From: Pycnococcus provasolii
Lineage: Eukaryota > Chlorophyta > Pseudoscourfieldiophyceae > Pseudoscourfieldiales > Pycnococcaceae
DNA length: 64,000 bases
Assembly (NCBI GenBank): GCA_938743325.2
Contig: OW568868.1
Coordinates: 558,001 to 622,000 of the forward strand
Direction: 5' to 3'
Below are positions 8,476 through 18,250 of the stretch, piece after piece (position 1 is the stretch's first letter; each line of letters begins with the position of its first letter). The notes beneath the pieces were generated by a model. The model did not search any database and was not told the DNA's origin. It was given only the letters and a program-made list of their open reading frames with translations. A program made the translations under genes and the position numbers.

Positions 8476-10092
8476 ATGAAGTGTCGCTTATCTTCAGGAG
8501 GAGCTACTCTTACTAATAGGCTTACTCTTAGTAATAGAACTGCTCGCCTTGTGCGTGTGCGTGTGCATGTGCGTGGTTCGGGTTTGTGTTCACAGTTTCA
8601 GAGCTGTTTCAGAGCTTTACAGCAGTTTCAGGGTGGTCATCATGATCATGCAGTGCGACTTCGTGCATGTGCAGCTTCGTCGTCCACTTCATCATCGTCG
8701 GCAGATGTTAGTTCAGCAACTAGGACGTACCGCGTGACGATCGTCGAAACCACTGAAGACGCACGATGGGGGGACACCATGGTACGTCGATTGAGCACAA
8801 CTGCAAGAGGAGGGGATGGTGACGACGACGACGAAGAAGAAGAGAACGGGAAAAATAATACCAGTAGTCCTTCGATCGATCGAGTACGACGCATCGTGCG
8901 TGCCACATTCCTTCCCGCAGGATATCCGAACGCGGTCAGCAACGACTACGATAAGTGGCTGCCGTGGCACCTCGCAAGCATATTCGCACGCGACATCATT
9001 GAGGTGCTCACGGCACAGAGTCTCGTCGTCGCGGTGGGACTTGGGGCGGCGCCGGGGGCTTTGCCGCTCGCGGCGGCGGCCAAGTGGGTCCTGAAAGACG
9101 GTGTCGGCAGCTTCGCCACGCTGCTTGCCGGTGGCGTCGCAGGAAATAGGTACGACGAGGACGTGCGAAGGTGGTGGGTCGCTTCCAGCATACTCGAGGA
9201 TGCCGCGCGCATTCTCGAGCTCCTCACGCCGTTCGCGCCCAAGTCGTTCCTCGTGATCGCCGGAAGTGCGAGCCTCGTCAGGGCTGTGGCTGTCACCGGG
9301 CGAAATAGCCTGATCAACGGTGCCATCATGCGTCACATTGGACGAGCGGAGAACTTCAGCGACGTTCGAGCAAAGCTCGAGGTGCAGGGACGCGTGCTTG
9401 CGCTCGCGAGCTTGCCCGCGGGACTGCTGCTATTCCGCGCAGCCGCGGCTGTGAATGCCGAGGACACGCCAATCGGGGCGATCGTCGCGGTGGTTGGCAG
9501 CTACGTCGTGCTCTTTCTCGGGCACGGCTACGCATGCTACAAATCGGCGTGCGCGCTAGAGCTTGATACGCTCAATCGAAGAAGGCTCGCTCTATGTGCG
9601 ATGGCCTTTGCTTGCGGCGATAGTCTTCCCACACCCTCTGATGCAGCGCTTCGCGAGGGTGTGTTTGCGAATCGATTCCCTCTCAAGGAGGTTGCGGTAG
9701 CATGCAAAGCTGGTGATGCGGCACGCGACTCGAGCACGTTCGATCGACTTGCGGCGGCATGCGTGGCAGGAGCCGCACGAGGCGGCGCGCACATCGAGGA
9801 TGTGGCACCATTCGTGGTGGGATTCGACGAAGCGCGTGCACGATCTGCCTGTGTCTGCGTGCCGCCCGATGCGCCACCCATCAACGTGCGCTTGGGTGCG
9901 CTTGCGGCGGCGAAAGCAAGCGCTCTAATTGCAGAGAGTAACGACGACATGCACGTCGTCACGGAAGCGAGTGCGTGGGCTGCCGCGAACGAGTCAGAAT
10001 TCGAGGAAGCGCTGCGTCGCTCGGGCTGGCGGTCGGAGGCGGTGCTGTTAGGTGCTGCCCCACGCGTGCGCGTGGCTGTCGAGTGCGTGTAA
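8476..10092 (+). CDS. RUS/DUF647 family protein (root UVB sensitive-like)
   Basis: 538 residues. The core at about 150-320 contains LPAGYPNAVSNDYDKWLPWH, QSLVVAVGLGAAPGALPLAA, AAKWVLKDGVGSFATLLAGG, then AARILELLTPFAPKSFLVIA and GRNSLINGAIMRHIGRAENF. These are the diagnostic stretches of the DUF647/RUS family: GYP-x-SV, QA-x-L-x-G-x-G, W-x-L-x-D-G-x-G and L-E-L-x-x-P-x-x-P. Several hydrophobic segments follow (about 275-365). Plant RUS proteins act in plastids in UV-B and vitamin B6-related responses; human C16orf58 is the animal member. An Asp/Glu-rich insert lies at about 112-125. The N-terminus (1-70) is Ser/Arg-rich, consistent with a transit peptide, though a later start at M95 is possible. 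Confidence 0.8.
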   Translation: MKCRLSSGGATLTNRLTLSNRTARLVRVRVHVRGSGLCSQFQSCFRALQQFQGGHHDHAVRLRACAASSSTSSSSADVSSATRTYRVTIVETTEDARWGDTMVRRLSTTARGGDGDDDDEEEENGKNNTSSPSIDRVRRIVRATFLPAGYPNAVSNDYDKWLPWHLASIFARDIIEVLTAQSLVVAVGLGAAPGALPLAAAAKWVLKDGVGSFATLLAGGVAGNRYDEDVRRWWVASSILEDAARILELLTPFAPKSFLVIAGSASLVRAVAVTGRNSLINGAIMRHIGRAENFSDVRAKLEVQGRVLALASLPAGLLLFRAAAAVNAEDTPIGAIVAVVGSYVVLFLGHGYACYKSACALELDTLNRRRLALCAMAFACGDSLPTPSDAALREGVFANRFPLKEVAVACKAGDAARDSSTFDRLAAACVAGAARGGAHIEDVAPFVVGFDEARARSACVCVPPDAPPINVRLGALAAAKASALIAESNDDMHVVTEASAWAAANESEFEEALRRSGWRSEAVLLGAAPRVRVAVECV

Positions 10093-10114
10093 ATGTGTAT
10101 ACAGCGTGTATTTC

Positions 10115-10156
10115 ATTGGACAAAGTTTAAACTCAATTCCGTTACTGAAGGAGCAA
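10115..10156 (-). repeat. 3'-end repeat R2, copy c
   Basis: Minus strand TTGCTCCTTCAGTAACGGAA then ACTTTGTCCAATG, starting directly after the stop codon of the pseudokinase gene (10157). It fills nearly all of the 64-base gap to the convergent RUS gene. Confidence 0.65.
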
Positions 10157-11494
10157 TCACGTCTGTATGTTGTTTGCTCGCTCGACGAACTGATCAAAGT
10201 CCGGCCTCGCTTTTGGATCGTGAGACCATGCATCGGCAATCAAGTCCATAAGCAATCGCGCACGATTCGCATCCATCTCTGGATGCGCACGAAGCACGCG
10301 CTCAACCGTGAGCGTGGGGCGAGCGCCGCGGAATAGCACGCCATCTGGATCAGGTAACGCCAATTCGTCGCCGATGTCGACGTCGGTCTTGCTGCTGTGC
10401 GAGCGAACGCGCTCGCTCCACCATGCGTACGTTCCCACCGGAGATACCGCGACGAAGTAAAGCAGCAAGCCGAGGGTATACACGTCAGCGGCAAACGGAT
10501 CCACCGCCATCGGGCTTGTCGACTCGCGAATCCACTCTGGCGCAACGCCCTGCGAAAGTCTGCAAGCTGTTGAGCAACGCGTGCTTGGCACAGGATGCCT
10601 GACGTCATTGACATTATCATCCAATGATAAAGACGTTGGCACTCTTGTTGTTGCCGAGTTGATGGGCAATGGCGACTTATCATCATCGTCAGTCTGCCTT
10701 TCGTAGCGAGCAACCCAAGTCAGGTCAACGAGAACGACACCTCGTCGTTTGCTCAAAATAACATTCTCAGGCTGCACGTGACGATACGCAAGGTTCCTCT
10801 CGCGCAAATATGACAATCCACGGGCTGCGCCAATCACCGCCTCCATCGCCTCTTCGATTGGCAGCGGCATGCCTCGATTGCGTAGGACGCGCGCAAGTAA
10901 TGTTTCTCCTTCCAGATGCTCCATGGCAAGGAAACATGACGGTCTTCCATTCTCGTCCCACAACGTGCAGTCTCTGTCGTCTCGTCGTGCGAGGAAGCGA
11001 GGAAATTGAGGAGCGTCGTCGTCGTCGTCGTTGTCTTCGGCGACGCTGTTGTTGTGAATCAGGCAGAGCGCATTCATCTCTGCGCGGAACGATGCGGAGC
11101 GTTTTCTCGCGTCTCCCTCTCGCTCGTTCTCCTTGCCTCGCAGATACTTCAACGCCGCGTGCGTCGGTGTCTCACCTTCCTGAAGAACGATGTACGCCTC
11201 GCTGACGGTACCTTGCTGTCCACTACCGATTTCGTCGCCAACAGCCACCATCATGTCATGCGTTGCATTCGGCGACGGACACGGCGGCACGGCGCGCGCA
11301 CGCCACACTCCCTGATTGTGTGTACTATTAGTATTATTATCATAATTCTTGCCGTGTAACCCGAAGCCGTCGTCGTCACCACGTGGTCTAACAAACAAAC
11401 TCAAGAAATTGTGAGGAGTCATCGCGGCGATGGCGAGGAGCACAACCGCCATGGAAATCACCAGCAAACGCACGCCACCATTGATTGTCGACAT
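10157..11494 (-). CDS. Membrane-anchored protein kinase-like protein, predicted pseudokinase
   Basis: 445 residues from the ATG at 11494; an in-frame TTG lies further up. Residues 8-27 (LLVISMAVVLLAIAAM) are a signal anchor, then a polar stem with NxT/NxS sites, then a kinase fold from about 85: EIGSGQQGTV (Gly-rich loop) and AALKYL (strand-3 Lys). The catalytic loop reads YRHVQPENVI where active kinases have HRDLKPEN, so the catalytic Asp is His and the catalytic-loop Lys is Gln. The DFG position reads DLT. Later lobes are normal (VAPEWI, DVYTLGLLLYF, ARPDFDQF). It probably binds a partner rather than phosphorylating. An activation-segment insert rich in Asp/Ser precedes the APE-like motif. 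Confidence 0.75.
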   Translation of the reverse strand: MSTINGGVRLLVISMAVVLLAIAAMTPHNFLSLFVRPRGDDDGFGLHGKNYDNNTNSTHNQGVWRARAVPPCPSPNATHDMMVAVGDEIGSGQQGTVSEAYIVLQEGETPTHAALKYLRGKENEREGDARKRSASFRAEMNALCLIHNNSVAEDNDDDDDAPQFPRFLARRDDRDCTLWDENGRPSCFLAMEHLEGETLLARVLRNRGMPLPIEEAMEAVIGAARGLSYLRERNLAYRHVQPENVILSKRRGVVLVDLTWVARYERQTDDDDKSPLPINSATTRVPTSLSLDDNVNDVRHPVPSTRCSTACRLSQGVAPEWIRESTSPMAVDPFAADVYTLGLLLYFVAVSPVGTYAWWSERVRSHSSKTDVDIGDELALPDPDGVLFRGARPTLTVERVLRAHPEMDANRARLLMDLIADAWSHDPKARPDFDQFVERANNIQT

Positions 11495-11907
11495 CGAACG
11501 ACTCCCCGATAATCTATAGTCTAATGAGAACAATACATAGAGTCGGCGTGCGTTTCAAACGGATCGCGGACAGATTAACAAACCCCTAAAACTCCAACAG
11601 AAACCCCGATATCAGAGTTTTTTAGTTCGGGTTTTTCGCCATCAGAGATTGGTAATAAAAGCTACCCATGACGTAATAGTTTAAAACGGAATTTAACCGA
11701 TTTTGCGAATCCCCGGCCCAGATTCGGCGTACGATATTTATCCACACGGTCGCCATTGCCACGTGCCACGTGCCTCGTCATACTTTGCTGCATCTCGGGG
11801 GAGGAGGGACGCAGAGAGTCGGTAGGACCTGTGGAGGGGTTGCTTGGTAATAGTCACAACCATCACGTTCCACTTTCTATTCACGCGCGACGATACGATA
11901 CGATACG
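11495..11907. promoter_or_regulatory. Divergent promoter region; left edge of the tandem array
   Basis: 413 bases between divergent starts. TTTCAAACGGATCGCGGA at about 11557 recurs as TTTCAAACGGATCACGGA at about 13963, and TAATAGTCACAACCAT (11850-11865) recurs in front of the ankyrin gene (about 14212). A (CGATA)n run ends directly at the ATG at 11908. These shared pieces mark the left end of a duplicated unit. Confidence 0.55.
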
Positions 11908-13306
11908 ATGTCTCAACCCGATGGGGCTGGTGGTGCTCCGCCGTCAGCGCCGTACAGTCACCACACTACTGCTGCGGCGGTCGACGTCAGCTTTTGCGAA
12001 GCGGTCGACACGCTCATGGACGAGCGCGCCGACGACGACATGACGGTAAAACTCCGTCAAGGAGCGTTCGAGCGTCTCGCTGCCGAGCGCGCGCGTCTCC
12101 TCACACTCGATGAAAAGAAAAAGACTCGCGAAATTCGCCCGCACCAAGAACACGGCGATTGGACGGAAGAAGAACACCGGCAATTTCTACTCGGACTGGA
12201 GAAGTACGGCAAGGGCGACTGGCGTTCCATCTCGCGCAACTGCGTGGTGACGCGAACGCCGACTCAGGTGGCGAGCCACGCGCAGAAGTACTATCTCCGA
12301 CTCTCCGCCACTACCCGCAAACGAGGGTCCATCAACGACAATTCTCTTCTTCATTGGATGGCACCAGAGCAGGCGATGCAAGCGATGTACGGCGCGATGG
12401 GAGGTGCACCGCATCCGATGACGATGGGAGGTGCACCGCATCCGATGACGATGACGTTGATGCAGCAGCAGCAGCAAGCAGCCGCAGCCATGGCAGCGCA
12501 GCAGCAGCAGATGGCGGCAGCAGCCATGGCAGCGCAGCAGCAGCAGATGGCGGCAGCAGCCATGGCAGCGCAGCAGCAGCAGATGGCGGCAGCGGCGGCT
12601 GCGCCCACGCCCACATCCGGTGGTGCTCCCGACAGAATCGCGAAAAACGTTACTCAACGGGAGTTACTCTACGGGACTACGACGGAAGCGCAGAAGAAGC
12701 CTGGGCGACCTCAACCTGCGCTGAGCGACCTCAACCTAGCGCTCATGGACCGCATCAAGAAGTTGCGGGAGCGGAACACTGGGCTCCCGCGCTCGGGCGC
12801 GAGCGCCGCGGTGGCCCGCGTGCCAACCGTCGACGCCGCGTCTGGCCAATTTTCTCACGCATCGTTCAGCCCTCATGGCGCAGCAGCCAACCAGCAGATG
12901 GCGGCAGTGGCGGCGGCGGCAGCGGCAACGGGATGGAATCCGATGATGCGCGGTAACTACCTCTGGCCGAATAACAACATGGCTGCTTCGACGGGCAACA
13001 CAGATGCGCAGACTCGTCTGGACAGCAGCATCAGGGCTCAAGACCGCGAGCCGGCGGTACGCACGACGCACGTGCAGTCGTGCACGTGCGCGCGCTGCGG
13101 GCAGATCTCCGTCGGGTCCAAGGCCAGCGGCTCCTTGCAGACTTCATTGTACGGCAGCAACATCCGTGTGTGCACGGGGTGCACCGACGGCGGCGCCGAG
13201 GCGCCGGCTCGCTACTGCAGCCTCGAGTGCCAGTGCTTGGATTGGCCGCGCCACAAGAGGGAGTGCGCGGGCCGCGCGGCGGCGGTAAACAAGCGCAGAA
13301 GACACG

Positions 13307-13343
<37 letters not shown>

Positions 13344-13512
13344 GCAGCAGCAGCAACCATGGGAACAACAACAACAACAACAACAACCATGGGCTTGCGG
13401 AGTCCCGAGAAAGACAACCAAGCGGCCGCGAGGCCGGCCTACGAAAGCGGCGGCGGCTGAGATAGCGGCGGAGAAAGCGGAGAAAGCGGCGGCGGCGGCG
13501 ACCCCCTACTGA
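11908..13512 (+). CDS. MYB (SHAQKYF-class) plus MYND zinc-finger protein
   Basis: 534 residues. A single MYB repeat lies at 83-131 ([20 protein letters not shown] then [11 protein letters not shown]), the SHAQKYF type of plant CCA1/MYBS-like factors. A methionine/glutamine-rich region with tandem [12 protein letters not shown] units covers about 185-235. A MYND finger lies at about 392-452: [12 protein letters not shown], then [18 protein letters not shown] with the C-x2-C / C-x2-C / C-x3-C / H-x3-C spacing. A poly-Gln tract and an AT-hook-like KRPRGRPTK follow. MYB would bind DNA and MYND would recruit partners, so a nuclear transcription regulator. The MYB plus MYND pairing is unusual. A diverged relative lies at 16253-17758. 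Confidence 0.8.
12460..12600 (+). repeat. Coding minisatellite (CAG-rich, Gln/Met/Ala)
   Basis: Tandem near-identical 42-base units encoding [12 protein letters not shown] inside the MYB-MYND gene. A shorter homologous array is in the relative at about 16548-16660. Confidence 0.7.
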
Positions 13513-13564
13513 CTGGAAGAGGCACGGGGCGCTGGACCCGTCGACGAAGGGCGCGCGTCGAGGA

Positions 13565-13604
<40 letters not shown>

Positions 13605-13617
13605 AACAATGTTCAAA

Positions 13618-13905
13618 GAAACTAGAGCACATTTTTTGACGATCGTGGAAACAACGACTACAACTTCTAACTGCCTTCAGTTGAAAGAAATAAAGAATAA
13701 TCTGATAGTAGTAGTAGTGCATTCAAGTAATCTTAATAACAAATTCTGAAATTCAATCATGATAATGAATGCAAGCTTTTGTACAATAGTAGTGGTACAG
13801 TAGTAGTATGATTCGTACAAGCGTGACTTCAGCTGAGAGTGCGTCTTTGCGTTAGTCGCAGAAGCTCATGACGAGCATGTTGTGCTGCGCCATTGAGCAC
13901 GTACA
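13618..13905. repeat. Tandem-array 3' flank R3, copy A
   Basis: Begins GAAACTAGAGCACATTTTTT shortly after the MYB-MYND gene, continues through TAGTAGTAGTAGTGCATTCA and TTCTGAAATTCAATCATGAT, and ends in a short stretch matching the last codons of the minus-strand gene at 18025-19362. Copies B (15059-15480) and C (17757-18250) align along most of the length. Confidence 0.85.
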
Positions 13906-13984
13906 CCACCACTGATCGTTGACATCGACATGAAAAGATTGCGTGCGTCGTTAAGGATAGTTTCAAACGGATCACGGAAAGGGA

Positions 13985-14013
13985 GCCCTAACCCTAACCA
14001 GGTACCCTAAAAC
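13985..14013 (-). promoter_or_regulatory. Telo-box tract at an array junction
   Basis: CCCTAACCCTAACC then a related CCCTAAAACCCTG, between copy A of the shared flank and the ankyrin gene. It could be a promoter element or a scar at the duplication junction. Confidence 0.4.
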
Positions 14014-14242
14014 CCTGAGACGACGATGGATGGATTGCTGCTAATAAGGTGAAAAGTTCGCGCCCTCACGTCTTGACTTTATCGCCCTTTCGTACCTCCG
14101 TCGCAGCGTGCACATCACGCGATGCGTGCGTCTCAGCCGCATGCGTCGCGCGCGTCCCTCCGCCTCACTCTCTGCCAAGAAGCTACACGATTGCCTCGTC
14201 ACACTTCTTGATAATAGTCACAACCATTTTCATCCACCGGGA

Positions 14243-15004
14243 ATGCAGCTCAACGACGAGGATCGTGCCCATAAAGGGACGGAGCTCATGCTCGCTGCTG
14301 CGTGTGGACACCAACAAGCGATCCGGGCACTCCTCAAAGAAAACGTCAACCTCGAAACAAAAGACAACGAGGGAATGACCGCGGTGCTTTACGCTGCATT
14401 GTTTGGACAAATTGATGCGATGAAGATGCTCGTGCACCATGGCGCAGATGTGAACGCCAAATCAAAAAGTGGAAGAGGGGTGCTACACGAAGCTGCTTGC
14501 CCCGGCGGACATGTCGGGATCGTCGAGCCGGCGATAGCTGCAGGTGTCAATGTGCACGCGAGGTGCGAGGTAGGCTGGAGCGCGCTTCACTACGCCGCCA
14601 CATGCGGGCATGTGTCATTCACAAAGGCCTTACTCGCCGCCGGCGCGGATCCGGGCGCCAAGGACATCGTCGAGGACACGCCGCTCATGTCCGCCTGTTG
14701 CAAAGCGCACCTCGAGGTTGTGAAGGAACTCCTCGAAAACAACAGCGACGCCTACGTGTCCGCGAAGGACAAAGACGGATATGCGGCGATGAATTACGCC
14801 ATGATGCACAATGAAGACAGCATCGCGGTCCCGATTATGAGGGCGCTCATCGCCGCGGGCGCAGACGTCAACAGCAAGATGGACAAGGGCCGTGGCCAAG
14901 GATTCAGCTTGCATTACATGGCGACGCTCCAGAAGAAAACTGCCTGCGCGGACTTGCTACTTAGTGCGGGAGCTCATCGTGACGATTGCGGGCTACGGCA
15001 ATAA
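14243..15004 (+). CDS. Ankyrin-repeat protein
   Basis: 253 residues made almost wholly of ankyrin repeats: GTELMLAAACGHQQAIRALL, GMTAVLYAALFGQIDAMKML, a repeat with VLHEAACPGGHVGIV, GWSALHYAATCGHVSFTKAL, DTPLMSACCKAHLEVVKELL, a longer repeat and a final cap SLHYMATLQKKTACADLLL. About seven repeats, giving a protein-binding solenoid with no other domain. The frame is open back to 14108, but the ATG at 14243 is preferred: the upstream part carries TAATAGTCACAACCAT, a leader sequence shared with the MYB-MYND gene. It sits inside the tandem array with the same 3' flank as its neighbours but an unrelated coding body. Confidence 0.8.
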   Translation: MQLNDEDRAHKGTELMLAAACGHQQAIRALLKENVNLETKDNEGMTAVLYAALFGQIDAMKMLVHHGADVNAKSKSGRGVLHEAACPGGHVGIVEPAIAAGVNVHARCEVGWSALHYAATCGHVSFTKALLAAGADPGAKDIVEDTPLMSACCKAHLEVVKELLENNSDAYVSAKDKDGYAAMNYAMMHNEDSIAVPIMRALIAAGADVNSKMDKGRGQGFSLHYMATLQKKTACADLLLSAGAHRDDCGLRQ

Positions 15005-15058
15005 GACGGGAGTCGACTCATGAGTCGACTCGCTCGTGTGCTTGAGTGAACCCTAGAT

Positions 15059-15480
15059 CTCTAATTGCCTTCAAGTGCCTTCAGTTGAACGAAATAAAGA
15101 ATAGTCTGGTAGTAGTAGTAGTGCATTCAAGAAGTAATCATAACAAATTCTGAAATTCAATCATGGATGAATACAAGCTTTTGTACAATAGTAGTGGTAC
15201 AGTAGTATGATTCGTACAAGCGCGACTTCAGCTGAGACTGCGTCTTTGCGTTAGTCGCAGAAGCTCATGTCGAGCATATACATGTGCTGAGCCAAGCTGT
15301 ACAGCACGCACCCGGACGGACGCCGCGCGAACCACGTACGTGCTTCAGAGTCTCAGAGCGCCGTACTGCTTCTGATCGAGCGCGTTCGTGCGTGACATCG
15401 CCAAACTCGTTCGTCCATTCGTAGCGAGTGCCGCGTTCCTCCGTCACAATGCGACGCGATAAGAGCAGTCGAATTCGGGG
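15059..15480. repeat. Tandem-array 3' flank R3, copy B
   Basis: About 420 bases following the ankyrin gene that match 17790-18220 closely, including the unique 3' sequence and roughly 70 codons of the C-terminus of the minus-strand gene at 18025-19362. Confidence 0.85.
15254..15480 (-). pseudogene. Truncated copy of the C-terminus of the gene at 18025-19362
   Basis: The minus strand reads RIVTEE then RGTRYEWTNEFGDVT as in the intact gene, after which small indels (for example one near 15390, where GCGTGACATC replaces the parental sequence) shift the frame. About 70 of 445 codons were copied. There is no start or membrane anchor, so it is a duplication by-product. Confidence 0.8.
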
Positions 15481-15540
15481 ATGAAATGATGAAGGGAAAT
15501 GCACGAGAACTCGAGAAGAAGAAAGAGATATTGATATTCA

Positions 15541-15892
15541 GGTAGGGTTAGGATTAGGGTTCAACAAAAAAACGTCTTGACTCTTGACTTCCGACCGAAC
15601 CCTCAACCCTGGAATTCCCACGCAATCGAGCCGTTTTGACTTTCCACCGAACCCTGGAATTTCCTCGCAATCGAGCCGTTGGAAAATATCCGTCGTCGGC
15701 ATTTCTGCGACGTAGATTTTCTAAAGATCCCTTTTCTGACGCTCGTTCCTTGAATTCTGCTTGATCCATATTTCAACAAATTACGCCGCGGTATCCCCGC
15801 TAGGAAGTTTTTGTTTGGAAGTTTTTGGTCGGAAAGGTCGGCGAAAAAAGTTTGCGCCCCTTCACTTTTCTCGAAACCGACCCCAAAATCCC
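15541..15892. other. Intergenic with telo-box-like tract and a direct repeat
   Basis: GGTAGGGTTAGGATTAGGGTT at the junction after copy B. Then two roughly 50-base direct repeats (about 15585-15640 and 15636-15690) sharing CCGAACCCT, TGGAATT and CGCAATCGAGCCGTT. The rest is AT-richer sequence without a recognised gene. Confidence 0.5.
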
Positions 15893-16174
15893 ATGGTCGG
15901 AGACCTCGGAGTAAAACTCCTCGGGCTGATCCGTAACAGATTTGGAGCCCAGCTGGAGGATCTTTTGAAGCAGTTCGAGCGCATCGCCAAGGAGAAGAAG
16001 GGTGTTGCACGCACGGTCGGCACGGGCACGAAAGTCATCATCAACAATTTGCACAAAGCTTTGCACACACGTCACCTTGGACGGAGCAGCTTCCTCCCAG
16101 CCCTCCTTCCCACAGCCTCACTCTCGTCGACATTTGCGTCGTCACCCAAACCCAATTTCCCCTCCCTCCATTGA
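15893..16174 (+). CDS. Uncertain short ORF, possibly a gene fragment
   Basis: 93 residues from MVGDLGVKLLG; residues 10-60 (LIRNRFGAQLEDLLKQFERI then KKGVARTVGTGTKVI) look like genuine amphipathic helical protein, while the tail is Ser/Pro-rich. Lies in the array just upstream of the MYND-remnant gene. It may be a piece of an unidentified gene carried in by duplication. Not recognised. Confidence 0.25.
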   Translation: MVGDLGVKLLGLIRNRFGAQLEDLLKQFERIAKEKKGVARTVGTGTKVIINNLHKALHTRHLGRSSFLPALLPTASLSSTFASSPKPNFPSLH

Positions 16175-16252
16175 CGCGCAGGGTTCATAGTTCATACTAT
16201 GAGCCGAGAACCTCCCAGCAGGATCAATACGATTCGATATGATACCGATACG

Positions 16253-16919
16253 ATGACGTGCCCGCCGACGGCGTCGCGCAGCCTGTTAGAGATCGCCATG
16301 AAGAAGCTACACGAATCCCCGTCTCATGAAGGTAACAAGCATGATGGCGCAGCTCATAATAGCACGACCTCATTGACTTCACCAAGCCCCGGATCGTCGA
16401 ATGATGTCATCAATTCTCTTATTGGCATGGTACTGGAGCAGCAGGCGAGGCAAGCGATGTACAGCCGCGCGATGCCCGGAGGTGCACCACCACCGAATCC
16501 GGGCATGCCCGGAGGTGCGCCACCGAATCCGATGATGATGATGTGGATGCAGCAGCAGCAACAGCAACAGCAGCAGCAGCAAGCAGCCGCAGCCATGGCA
16601 GCGCAGCAGCAGCAGCAAGCAGCCGCAGCCATGGCAGCGCGGCAGCAGCAGATGGCGGCAGCGGAGGCGGCGTCAACGGGATGGAATGCGATGATGCCCG
16701 ATTACCAGCAATGGCTGTTTAACAACATTGGACCACTTCCAGGGCGATTGGCTGCGGCGACGGGCAACGCAGATGCGCAGAAGACTCGTCTGGACAGCAT
16801 CAGCGCTCAAGTCGCTCAAGACCGCGGCCTCGAGTGCCAGTGCTTGGATTGGCCGCGCCACAAGAGCGAGTGCGCGGGCCGCGCGGTGGCGGTAAACGCG
16901 CGCAAACGACAACAACCAG

Positions 16920-16987
<68 letters not shown>

Positions 16988-17758
16988 CTCCATGCTTCGA
17001 CTGGCGCTGCTGGTGGCAACAATCTCGCGCATCGTGGTGGCTGGGACATTGAGGCAATCCACGCTCGTTACATTGAACTCCACCACCCAGAACTCCTCGA
17101 CCCAGCTAAGACGGCGGCGGACCCAGCTAAGACGGCGGCGGCGGCGAATCCGACAGCCACCACCACCGACACAAGCACGATGAAGATGCCTGCGCCACCA
17201 CCACTGCCGGATCTTCCACCGATGCCGTCGCATTTTCCGTTGCAGAGGACGCGGAAGCCGAGCAGGTGGTGGCAAATCCACACTGGCCAAATCCCTGCTC
17301 AGGCACCAATACCACCACAGGTTCCTCCAAATGTTCCTCCTGCTTCAGGACGACGACCTCCAGGACGGCCGCCTGGTGCGCTCAACTTGGCTAACAGACG
17401 CAACGACTATCGACCAAAACGCTCAACTGGAGCGGCAGCATCCTCCGCAGTAGCAGAAGAAGGAGCCGGGTCGCCGTCCGCAGTAGCAGAAGAAGCAGCC
17501 GGATCGCTGTTGAATTTTGCGAACCAGAGCTCGCAGAAGCCGAGCAGGTGGTGGCAAATCCATGGCACCGATGTACCCGAAGTGGCAACTGTCCAAATCC
17601 AGGCACGACGAGGGGTTCCTCCTCCGCCTCCACCACCCCTCAAGAGGCCGTACAAGAAGCGCAAGGCTGAATATTGGGCAGATAGAGCAGCAGCCGCGGG
17701 GAAGAGCTCAACAACAACAACAACAACGTCAACGACAACAACAACAACAGCAACTTAG
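16253..17758 (+). CDS. Q-rich relative of the MYB-MYND protein with half a MYND finger
   Basis: 501 residues from the ATG at 16253, whose preceding CGATACG matches the leader of the MYB-MYND gene; an ATG at 16199 would add 18 residues. The MYB domain is absent. The methionine/glutamine-rich block (about 95-150) and [20 protein letters not shown] (about 190-210) are close to the relative, but the first half of the MYND finger, with its first two cysteine pairs, is missing, so it cannot fold as a standard finger. A (CAA)n-encoded poly-Gln tract follows. The C-terminal third has two KPSRWWQIH motifs, an AT-hook-like RRPPGRPPGA and a basic RPYKKRKAEYW. A DNA-binding role is possible. Confidence 0.65.
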
Positions 17759-18250
17759 AAACTAGAGCACCTTTTTTGACGATCGTGGAAACATTGACTA
17801 CAACTACTAACCGCCTTCGAGTGCCTTCAGTTGAACGAAATAAGGAAAGAAGGAATAGTCTGATAGTAGTAGTTGAAGTAGTAGTAGTAAGGCATTCAAG
17901 TAATCATCGAAACAAATTCTGAAATTCAATCATGATAATGAATGCAAGCTTTTGTACAATAGTAGTGGTACAGTAGTATGATTCGTACAAGCGTGACTTC
18001 TTCAGCTGAGACTGCGTCTTTGCGTTAGTCGCAGAAGCTCATGTCGAGCATGTGCTGCGCCAAGCTGTACAGCACGCGCCCGGACGCCGCGCGAACCACG
18101 TGCTTCAGAGCGCCGTACTGCTTCTGATCGAGCGCGTTCGTGACATCGCCAAACTCGTTCGTCCATTCGTAGCGAGTGCCGCGTACTTCCTCCGTCACAA
18201 TGCGACGCGGAACGTCACCGGGACCGGGGGAGAGATGCACCGTCAGCTGA
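17757..18250. repeat. Tandem-array 3' flank R3, copy C (parent copy)
   Basis: Carries the 3' end of the MYND-remnant gene, the shared intergenic block and the intact 3' end of the minus-strand gene at 18025. Because the host gene is whole only here, this copy is the likely source of A and B. Confidence 0.8.

Noticed and set aside
12351-12616. Cysteine- or leucine-rich frames opposite the poly-Gln tracts
   Set aside because: They are artefacts of CAG/CTG repeats read in other frames.
14108-14242. Upstream extension of the ankyrin frame with an ATG-like start
   Set aside because: It contains leader sequence shared with the MYB-MYND gene and has no protein-like pattern; the ATG at 14243 is preferred.
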